Notes under the pieces: model-generated
What the model was told of the DNA's origin: nothing
What the model saw: only the letters and a program-made list of their open reading frames with translations
Database searches by the model: none
Made by a program: the position numbers and the translations under genes
Assembly (NCBI GenBank): GCA_033763335.1
Contig: JANRKU010000016.1
Location: 62,001 to 126,000 of the forward strand
DNA: 64,000 bases
Source of the DNA: GCA-2794515 sp033763335
Lineage (GTDB): Bacteria > Chloroflexota > Anaerolineae > Aggregatilineales > Phototrophicaceae
Direction of reading: 5' to 3'
In this document: one piece after another, positions 34,865 through 42,103 of the stretch
Layout of the letters: each line of letters opens with the position of its first letter
Numbering within the stretch: the first letter of the stretch is position 1

Positions 34865-35944
34865 TTACGGTATTATTTCGCTAATCCACACAGCAAGAAT
34901 ACCCCCGCCGACAATAATTACGCCAATCAGGAAAATAACGGCAATGATGAGCAAGGGTACATAACCCATCATAGAAAAAAGACTTGCGATAGGTCCCCCT
35001 AATGTAAATATGGTTAAATATTCTAATAAACTACGGCGATAAGGTTTTCCACCACCACCTCCACCGCCTGAATATGACATATCATCGAGCTTTGAATCTC
35101 CAGAAAACTCCGTCACATCAGATTTGACACTAGAAACCATGCCCAAAAAGAATTTATCTGTGCGGAGTGCGTCAAAAAATGCCTGAGAAAACGATTTCAT
35201 AGACGCATATCGTTCCGATGGATGATATTCTGTTGCTTGTCGAATAACCTCATCCATCCCGACTGAGACATTAGAGATATAGCGTTTCAAAGACAGGGGT
35301 TCATAGTCATGTTCAGAGACCGGTGAATCCCAATAAGGGGGCATCTGCCCTGTTATCCATGCAAATATAACCATGCCCAATGAATACACATCAGATGCTT
35401 GGCTGGTTTTCCCAGAGTGGATTTGTTCTGGCGACATCCATAGAGAGTCATTCGTCGCTTCATGATGTTGCACCACACACCTTAACTGAAAATCGCTCAG
35501 GTAGGAATTTCCCTTTTGGTCAAATAAAATATTGGTAGGCTTGATATTCCCATGAATCATTCCTTGCCGATGAGCATAGATTAATGCTGGAAAAATTTGA
35601 TTAATCGCATCTTTGAAATGCACTAAATTTGTATTAGCCTGAATCCGCTTCTCTAAATTCCCCCCCGCCATATAGGGCATATCAATAGAGGGGAATTTAT
35701 CGGTTAATTCATAATGATTGATGGGCAGGATATTCGGATGCTCTAATTCCTTGATATGGCTCATCTCGCTCAAAAATTGCTTCATAAAGCCTTGTGTCTG
35801 AGCCAACTTATTGGGATACAGTTTAATCACGGCAGGCGCATTGGTAATAGGCGACTTTGATAAGAATGTCAATGCCTGTGGTGTGCGCGATATTTGTTTG
35901 ATAATTTGATATTTGCCAACAAATTTAAGTGGTGTGTTGTTCAT
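34865..35944 (-). CDS. Membrane-anchored Ser/Thr pseudokinase (HGN in place of HRD)
   Basis: A 359-residue protein with a Hanks-type kinase domain to about residue 260, but key parts are changed. The glycine-rich loop reads I-S-R-T-P-Q-A-L-T-F with no glycines. The catalytic loop is I-H-G-N-I-K-P-T-N, so the catalytic Asp is Asn. The D-F-G motif is D-F-Q. The ATP lysine (A-V-I-K-L) and the S-P-E motif remain. Catalysis is therefore unlikely; a scaffold or regulatory role is inferred. A Gly-rich linker leads to two hydrophobic segments at the C-terminus (about 315-355) with no extracytoplasmic sensor domain. Its ribosome site overlaps the stop of the upstream kinase gene eight bases away. It seems a shortened relative of the gene upstream. 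Confidence 0.9.
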   Translation of the reverse strand: MNNTPLKFVGKYQIIKQISRTPQALTFLSKSPITNAPAVIKLYPNKLAQTQGFMKQFLSEMSHIKELEHPNILPINHYELTDKFPSIDMPYMAGGNLEKRIQANTNLVHFKDAINQIFPALIYAHRQGMIHGNIKPTNILFDQKGNSYLSDFQLRCVVQHHEATNDSLWMSPEQIHSGKTSQASDVYSLGMVIFAWITGQMPPYWDSPVSEHDYEPLSLKRYISNVSVGMDEVIRQATEYHPSERYASMKSFSQAFFDALRTDKFFLGMVSSVKSDVTEFSGDSKLDDMSYSGGGGGGGKPYRRSLLEYLTIFTLGGPIASLFSMMGYVPLLIIAVIFLIGVIIVGGGILAVWISEIIP

Positions 35945-35952
35945 TTATCTTC

Positions 35953-37491
35953 CTATGATTTAATCCGAAACGTGTCTATCATCACGGCAAAAATGTCGGC
36001 ATTCGTTGATGAAAATGGTGTAAACGTTAAGGTATAGCTTTTATTATTCATCAAAACAATATAGGCATTGGTTTCAGAATTTAGAGAATGTACGGGATTA
36101 ATGAACCGAAAATACATTGCTTTACCAACAGGTAATTGAACAATGATAGCCTCTACATCTATGAATCCAAGTTTTTCATACTCGCTTTTAAGATAAGCTA
36201 GAACTTCCTCAAGTGGTGCATACCCAACATCCTCAGTAACGATAATATTCAAGTTTGTCGTAAAAGCAGGGTCACAGACGAATATTTGCAATTTACCAGA
36301 TTCAAAGGAAGATCTCATTTGAGTCATCACCTGATAAAATTCTGGACTAACCTGCCCCTCAAATGATTGAGTATTCTGTAAAATCATATTCACATATTCT
36401 GGTGTATTGATATTTATCCAATCGCTTGGCGCGGCTATTTCGACATCTTTGCCACTATATAACATGTACCCCTCTGGAATAGTGGCAGGCTGATAAGTGT
36501 ATGTATTGGCATTATATGATGTAAGTGTTACAAAAACAGTTATCGCAAATATAACGACAAAGGCTAAAACAGAGAATACCGCCCAGAATAGTAACGGAGA
36601 TGTTTTTTTAGGGGCAGTCTCAAGTTTTGAAAAATCATATTTTGTGCTATCGGAAAAATCGGTGACATTGAGTGGATGTGGGCGAACAGGCTCATTCAGG
36701 CGGGTGGTATCACGCAATGCCTTGATAAATGCCCGAAAAAATTCTTTGATAGACCCAAAGCGAATAGCAGGATTTTGTGCTGTCGCTTGTTGGATAACAT
36801 CATCCAGCATTGGCGAAGCCTCTGGGCGATAAATACGGATTGATGGCAAGGTTTTCTGTCTGTTATTGGACAAAAAAGAGTCTGTCCAAAATGGGGTTTT
36901 GCCAGTTATCCACTCAAATAAAACCATCCCCAACGCATACACGTCAGAGCGTTCATCTGCGTTTAGTTGATTAACCTGTTCTGGCGCAATATATGGCGAT
37001 TCTATCGGGCGATGTTGCATAATTGCCTCAATGCCAAAATCGCTCACATAGGCTTTTCCGTCTTGGTCAAATAAAATGTTTGATGGCTTAAGATTGCCAT
37101 GAATCACCCCTTGCTCATGGGCATAATCGAGTGCTTGGCAAATCTGATGCACGGGTTGTTCTAGTTCAGATAATGTCTTTATCCCTGCTTGAATACGACT
37201 GGTTAAATTACCACCATCTACATAACGCATCGCAATAGAGGGAAATTTATCGGTTTAACCATAGGTATAAATTCGCACGATATGAGGATGGGTTAAAGAT
37301 TTGATACGGGCTAAGTCATGCGAAAACTGTTCCAAAAAGCCATCTTGCAACGACTCTGATGGATACAATTTGAGCGCAACAATACGGTCTGTTGAAGGGG
37401 GCTTAACCTGAAATACAAGTCCATTCTGCCCCCGCCCAATTTGCTTAACAATTTGATATTGCCCAATAAACTTTTCTTGAGAATGATTCAT
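35953..37491 (-). pseudogene. Ser/Thr pseudokinase gene broken by one in-frame stop
   Basis: Read as one frame from ATG 37491 (AGGGGGG upstream) this would be a protein of about 511 residues: an N-lobe with I-G-R-G-Q-N-G-L-V-F and V-A-L-K-L, a kinase core, a membrane segment near 300-325, and an extracytoplasmic domain (I-P-E-G-Y-M-L-Y-S-G-K-D-V-E-I-A) like that of the kinase at 38133. A TAA at 37257-37255 interrupts it after I-Y-T-Y-G. The next codons (T-D-K-F-P-S-I) continue in the same frame and match the neighbour at 34865, which has TTA (Leu) at that site, so one base change explains the stop. The catalytic loop is H-G-N, so catalysis was probably already lost. Alternatives are a sequencing error, read-through, or restart at ATG 37230. 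Confidence 0.85.
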
Positions 37492-37547
37492 ATCCCCCCT
37501 CACAAAATTATAGTCGGGATGGCACTTATACCGTGCCATTTACCATC

Positions 37548-38018
37548 TTATAAATGATAGTAATCGCGCATTTGTGGGATAAAAGGTAATCCCACCATCA
37601 AAAACGCCAAGATATACAGGATAATTTGAATGGGAGCGAGGGCAGGCAACGTAAAAATTTGCACTGTAAGCCATATTAACAGAGCAATTCCCATTAGTAC
37701 AGAGAAAGCCCATGCCCAATGTTCATGCGTCCAACGCACCATCAGCCGATTAAATATCGCTATTTGTGGGCGAAACCATAATGCGATTAATGCTATCATG
37801 CTACCAAAGCCCCACAACATAATCAAAAAAATGCCCGGAATCGTAAAATTTTGAAATGGGGTACGTGCTAAATCGCTAACAGGCATCCCCATCGGCGCAC
37901 CACTAGGGTCGCTTAACATCAGATACCCACCGATAAATCCATTGATGCCAACAATCAAAAATGTAAGGGATAACAACGCCAAAGGGAATAGCGGACGATG
38001 TTCTGCTTGGTTTTTCAT
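37548..38018 (-). CDS. Four-TM membrane protein of unknown function
   Basis: A 156-residue protein starting at ATG 38018 (AGAGG upstream). Four hydrophobic segments are seen: about 10-32, 53-75, 92-112 and 120-142. Charged residues are few and lie in short loops (R-P-Q-I-A-I-F-N-R-L-M-V-R-W-T between segments 2 and 3). No family is recognised. It sits between the active kinase gene and the broken one, in the same direction, with gaps of about 55-115 bp, so it may be a partner or substrate of the kinase. Confidence 0.8.
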   Translation of the reverse strand: MKNQAEHRPLFPLALLSLTFLIVGINGFIGGYLMLSDPSGAPMGMPVSDLARTPFQNFTIPGIFLIMLWGFGSMIALIALWFRPQIAIFNRLMVRWTHEHWAWAFSVLMGIALLIWLTVQIFTLPALAPIQIILYILAFLMVGLPFIPQMRDYYHL

Positions 38019-38132
38019 AATACCTCTCACTAATTAATATGAGCTAACACCTTCTTTCATCATAAGCCCAAAATTTGTTGAGTGAGTAGTGTAATGAATC
38101 GGCTTTCGCAATGATAAACGTCATAACAACCA

Positions 38133-39815
38133 TCAAGAAGTGATGCGAAAAGTCTCTAGCATGGCATCAAATTCATCTTCCCAATCTTCGGTGGTGGTTG
38201 AATTAATTGTGAATGTCACAGAATAAAGTTTGCCATCCTTTATCAATGAATAAAACTCGCTGATAGACGAAATTCCACCCGCAATCGGCAACCTTGCCTT
38301 CATGTGAATAGCCTCACCATCGGGTAATTGCACGCGCTCAACAAAATCAATCTCCATACCCAATTGCTGATATTGCAAGCTGATGTAATTTTCGACATTA
38401 TCAAGCGAATCAAATGGATTTTGTTCTACTGCGACATTGACATTCACCCCAGTATCTGTGTCAATGGCAAATATCTGAAACACGCCCGCCTCAATTTGTG
38501 GTTTAATCTGAAGCATAAAATTATAGAGTTGTGGATTCACGTTTTGCATCGTGGCAATGGCATTATTTATAAAATCGCCTGTGGTGACATCTGTCCAGCC
38601 TTCTGGGACGGCAATTTGCACATCATTCCCCTGATACAACACATACCCTTCTGGAATCTGAACCGAGATGGGTGCGCGTCTGCCAGTAGTGGTATTTATG
38701 GTATCTTGAGAGGCAGAATCGGTTGATGGGCGTGTTGCGACAAGTATCCCCGCGCCAACCACAGCCAAAATAGCCACTATCGCCAAAAATAAAACACCCG
38801 TATTGCGTTTTTTGGGCATCGGATAGGGGGTTTGTGCATATCCCCCATACATGGGTTGTGGTGGTTGGGAGTAGTATGGCGTAGGTGCAGGGGTATACGA
38901 TTGGGGTGGTGGTGTATAAGGGGGTGTAGGTTGTGGATTTGGCGGTGGAGCATAATTATATGGGGGTGGAGACGATGAAATAGCACCACCTTTAATCGCT
39001 TGGCTAAATGCCATAAAAAATTCACCCGCCGATGTAAACCGCTCAGAGGGATTTTTTGCACATGCCCGCATGATGACCGCTTCGATTTGTGGCGAAATAT
39101 CGGCACGAAATGTCCGTACAGGTGGGACAGGTTCTTCGATTTGTTTGAGCAATAAGCCAATAGGGGTATCTGCCCGAAATGGCATTTTTCCTGTGACCCA
39201 TTCAAAAACAACAATCCCCAATGAATATACATCAGAACGGGAATCAATCGGTTGTGAACGGGCTTGTTCTGGCGACATATAGGCAGGGGTACCAATAATG
39301 GCGCTTCCCGTGAGGTCACTACCCAACACACGGGCAATGCCAAAATCGCTTAAATACGCATTGCCATCTTGGTCAAAAAGGATATTACCGGGTTTCAAGT
39401 CACGGTGAATAATGCCTTGTTGATGGGCATAATCTAATGCTTGACAAATTTGACGCAAAGGTCTTTCTAATTCTGCCAAATTGGGCAAATTCTTACGAAT
39501 TCTGCCCTCCAAACTGCCCCCACCCAAATAACGCATCACAATATAAGGGATGCCATTCACCTGTCCATAATCATGTACAGGCAAAATATGCGGATGTTCC
39601 AATTGACTGATGATTGCCGCTTCACGGGTGAATCGCTCAAAAAAACCGGGGTCGTGCAAAAATGTGCGTGGCAAAACTTTTAGGGCGACAACCCGATTGA
39701 CAGAGGGTTGTTGAGCGCGATACACGGTTGCCATGCCCCCACGTCCTATTTCTTCGATAACAACATATTGCCCCAATGTTTTGCCAATAAGTTCATCTTT
39801 TGGCTGATTGCTCAT
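38133..39815 (-). CDS. Membrane Ser/Thr protein kinase (PknB-like) with extracytoplasmic domain
   Basis: A 560-residue receptor-type Hanks kinase. All catalytic parts are intact: I-G-R-G-G-M-A-T-V-Y, V-A-L-K-V, I-H-R-D-L-K-P-G-N, S-D-F-G-I-A-R, and an activation segment with G-T-P-A-Y-M-S-P-E-Q. A Pro/Tyr-rich linker (about 280-335) leads to one membrane segment (about 338-362). The outer C-terminal domain of about 180 residues (I-P-E-G-Y-V-L-Y-Q-G-N-D-V-Q-I-A-V-P-E-G-W) is not PASTA and may be a PsbP/DUF1795-like fold. The same outer domain is in the broken gene at 35953, so the two probably arose by duplication. Start: the second of two adjacent ATGs fits AGGG better. It lies 16 bp downstream of add. 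Confidence 0.93.
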   Translation of the reverse strand: MSNQPKDELIGKTLGQYVVIEEIGRGGMATVYRAQQPSVNRVVALKVLPRTFLHDPGFFERFTREAAIISQLEHPHILPVHDYGQVNGIPYIVMRYLGGGSLEGRIRKNLPNLAELERPLRQICQALDYAHQQGIIHRDLKPGNILFDQDGNAYLSDFGIARVLGSDLTGSAIIGTPAYMSPEQARSQPIDSRSDVYSLGIVVFEWVTGKMPFRADTPIGLLLKQIEEPVPPVRTFRADISPQIEAVIMRACAKNPSERFTSAGEFFMAFSQAIKGGAISSSPPPYNYAPPPNPQPTPPYTPPPQSYTPAPTPYYSQPPQPMYGGYAQTPYPMPKKRNTGVLFLAIVAILAVVGAGILVATRPSTDSASQDTINTTTGRRAPISVQIPEGYVLYQGNDVQIAVPEGWTDVTTGDFINNAIATMQNVNPQLYNFMLQIKPQIEAGVFQIFAIDTDTGVNVNVAVEQNPFDSLDNVENYISLQYQQLGMEIDFVERVQLPDGEAIHMKARLPIAGGISSISEFYSLIKDGKLYSVTFTINSTTTEDWEDEFDAMLETFRITS

Positions 39816-39831
39816 CATTTTCCCTAATCAA

Positions 39832-40872
39832 TTAAATATTTAGCCAACCTCGAAATTGCGCCATCAATGCACGCCGTTCATCATCATTCAAAAAAGATGC
39901 GCGTGCCGCATTAAGCATAAATCCTTTGATGTCGTCTATGGTGAATGGCAAATATTGTAACACACGAATGAGTTCATCTGTCAGGGTAATACCGCTAACC
40001 AAGGGGTCATCGGTGTTAATGGTGATAGGCAACCCACTGGCGACCAAGATGGGCAATTGATGAGAAGCCATATTGCTGACCACCCCACTGTCTACATTGC
40101 TACTCGGACACACCTCTAGGGTAATATTGCGCTCCAATAACACATTGACCACGCCCCCATCTTCAATAGAGCGAATCCCATGTCCAATTCGTGACGCACC
40201 AATATTGCTAATAGCATCCCACACACTATCTGCCCCTTGCCATTCACCCGCATGAAGGGTGATGTGCAAACCAGCATCGCGCCCCATGTGGAACACATGC
40301 CGAAATGGATAGGCGGTGTAATCACTTTCAATCCCCGCCAAATCAATCCCCACCACACCCATATTCATATGAGCGATGGCGGCTTTGGTCACTTGTTCGC
40401 CCACCTCTACACTCTCATGCCGATTCATCGAAACAATGAGGCGCACTTGAATATCATGAATTTTTGCCGTTGCCATAGCCGTTTCACAGACCCAATGCAC
40501 AACTTCATCTGGGGTGGCTTTCATCGAATTGCATAAGGCACGCGGGGTAAAGCGCAATTCCATATATTTAACATTGTCGAGGGCGGCATCTTCGACCACT
40601 TCGCGGGTAATGCGCCGTATGACGTTGGGAGATAAAAAAAATTGACGCAAAACACGGAATTTTGCCAAAAAATTTTGCCATGTACGCGGTTCATCGGGCA
40701 TCATCTGAACAAAGGGGCGCAATACTTCGGGGTGATATTCTGGCATTTCCATACCAAAATCACGGGCAATATCAATGAGCGTTTCAAGTCTGACCGCCCC
40801 TTCCAAATGCCGATGGAGTTCTATTTTGGGCATTGCCCGAATACTATCATAAAGGTCTTGCTGAACGTCCAA
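39832..40872 (-). CDS. add: Adenosine deaminase
   Basis: A 346-residue amidohydrolase for purine salvage, turning adenosine into inosine. Zinc and catalytic marks: E-L-H-R-H-L-E-G, H-A-G-E-W, I-G-H-G-I-R and N-T-D-D-P. It starts at TTG 40872, directly after the stop of the upstream membrane protein (TAATTG), with GGAG about ten bases away; the first ATG, 39 nt further in, has no ribosome site and would remove the usual N-terminal helix. Closely related adenine deaminases share these motifs, so adenine as substrate is not excluded. Confidence 0.93.
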   Translation of the reverse strand: MDVQQDLYDSIRAMPKIELHRHLEGAVRLETLIDIARDFGMEMPEYHPEVLRPFVQMMPDEPRTWQNFLAKFRVLRQFFLSPNVIRRITREVVEDAALDNVKYMELRFTPRALCNSMKATPDEVVHWVCETAMATAKIHDIQVRLIVSMNRHESVEVGEQVTKAAIAHMNMGVVGIDLAGIESDYTAYPFRHVFHMGRDAGLHITLHAGEWQGADSVWDAISNIGASRIGHGIRSIEDGGVVNVLLERNITLEVCPSSNVDSGVVSNMASHQLPILVASGLPITINTDDPLVSGITLTDELIRVLQYLPFTIDDIKGFMLNAARASFLNDDERRALMAQFRGWLNI

Positions 40873-41190
40873 TTAGTCCCGCTCCGCTAGTAACCAACTC
40901 CAATAATGCCACGCCACAACCACCCCCAATGTTAGCCCAAAAGCAGGCGCTCCATTATAGACCAATATCCACAAAACACTATCATACTCGGTCGCATGAG
41001 GGGTAATGAACACCCAAAAACGCCCACCTACGCCGATGAGGATAAAGAACGCCGCCAAAAAATAAACCCAATAATAGCGTGTAGCGCGGGTCACACGACC
41101 CAACCGCCGACTCAGCAAGCCAAGCACGATGAGCAATACCGCCATTGCGGTCATCCCCAATCCTGCCAAAATACTTGCCCATGATGCCAT
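40873..41190 (-). CDS. Small three-TM membrane protein
   Basis: A 105-residue protein with hydrophobic segments at about 5-25, 40-62 and 74-96. The loop between the first two is basic (S-R-R-L-G-R-V-T-R-A-T-R-Y-Y), placing it in the cytoplasm. It starts five bases after the stop of the similar-sized membrane protein at 41196 and abuts add. Layout and size match that neighbour, so the two may be distant paralogues or partners. Function is not recognised. Confidence 0.8.
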   Translation of the reverse strand: MASWASILAGLGMTAMAVLLIVLGLLSRRLGRVTRATRYYWVYFLAAFFILIGVGGRFWVFITPHATEYDSVLWILVYNGAPAFGLTLGVVVAWHYWSWLLAERD

Positions 41191-41195
41191 GCGAT

Positions 41196-41498
41196 TTATT
41201 CCTCTTTTCGTCCACTCACCATTAACCAGTATAGGCGAAAGCTCAAAATTGCCAACACAAAACCGCCAATTCCAATGAGTATATCACCAAACGGGTCGCC
41301 AACGGCACTATCCAAGCTGGCATAGCGCACCGCCGACACACCAAATAATAACAAGGGAAGCAAAAAAAAGCGCGAGTAAGTATTTTTCTTAGAAAATTTT
41401 TCATAAAGTCGTGCAATCAGCAGGGCAAATAATAGCAACATGGCAAGGGGAAACCATGCGTAAATAACGAGTAATTGATTGAGCGAGAGCGATGTCAT
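41196..41498 (-). CDS. Small three-TM membrane protein, partner of the next gene
   Basis: A 100-residue protein with hydrophobic segments at about 8-28, 40-60 and 70-92, and a basic loop (R-L-Y-E-K-F-S-K-K-N-T-Y-S-R) after the first. It ends G-R-K-E-E. Same topology as the protein encoded five bases downstream. It is preceded by a small hairpin (41522-41547) and a winged-helix-like gene. No family is recognised. Confidence 0.8.
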   Translation of the reverse strand: MTSLSLNQLLVIYAWFPLAMLLLFALLIARLYEKFSKKNTYSRFFLLPLLLFGVSAVRYASLDSAVGDPFGDILIGIGGFVLAILSFRLYWLMVSGRKEE

Positions 41499-41521
41499 GT
41501 GTGTACTGATTAACCCACGTA

Positions 41522-41547
41522 ACCATAGAGGAAAAATCCCCTATGGT
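41522..41547. repeat. Hairpin between winged-helix-like gene and membrane pair
   Basis: ACCATAGAGG and CCCCTATGGT pair with one mismatch around AAAAAT. No T-run follows on the minus strand, so an attenuator or processing site is as likely as a terminator. Confidence 0.45.
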
Positions 41548-41563
41548 GTCTAAAAAAATCCTA

Positions 41564-41929
41564 TCAGGACGAGAAATTCATGCTGTTGATGACCACCTGA
41601 ATTGCCTCAATGCGAAAATGTCGGTCATAACAGGCTTCTATAAAATCACTCATCATCTGACGGGTGGCTTTATCTTTTGGCAGTTTATAACGACGAATGC
41701 CGTCTTTATCTTCAACCGCAAGGATTTTAGCGACCACCAGCGCCTCTAATTCCACTTCAACGGTGGCTATATCGCGTCCTGTGCCTTTTGCGACACCCTC
41801 GGCGGTTTCTTTGCGGGTGGGGCTATTGCTAAAATAATGTACCAAATCCCAACGGGCAAAAGAACACACCCGATTTTGGATAAATTCGAGTAAATCGGGG
41901 GTCATTGTTGGAGGCGAAGCATTCATCAT
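41564..41929 (-). CDS. Small protein with winged-helix-like domain
   Basis: A protein of about 121 residues. The segment from F-A-R-W-D-L-V-H-Y-F through R-K-E-T-A-E-G-V-A-K-G-T-G-R-D-I-A-T-V-E-V-E-L-E-A-L to Y-K-L-P has the helix-helix-helix-wing pattern of winged-helix DNA-binding proteins, with an asymmetric helical C-terminus (F-I-E-A-C-Y-D-R-H-F-R). The start is uncertain: ATG 41929, ATG 41926 or TTG 41950, none with a clear ribosome site. It precedes the two small membrane genes in the same direction and could regulate them. Confidence 0.7.
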   Translation of the reverse strand: MMNASPPTMTPDLLEFIQNRVCSFARWDLVHYFSNSPTRKETAEGVAKGTGRDIATVEVELEALVVAKILAVEDKDGIRRYKLPKDKATRQMMSDFIEACYDRHFRIEAIQVVINSMNFSS

Positions 41930-42063
41930 GGGTGATTCTCGCTTTCTCAATAACGATTCAGATAAGATAGTGTGCCAAATCGCTCAAATTTATAACAATT
42001 TGTAAGACCATTGTATCAAATAATTGCCTTTAGAAATTCAATTCCATGAAATTCTCATAAAAA

Positions 42064-42091
42064 TTGCCAGAGGGCGGTGTGCCTCTGGCAA
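42064..42091 (-). terminator. Terminator of secA
   Basis: On the minus strand TTGCCAGAGG and CCTCTGGCAA form a ten-pair stem, followed by TTTTTA, about 12 bp after the secA stop. Confidence 0.88.
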
Positions 42092-42103
42092 AAGTGATGT
42101 TCA

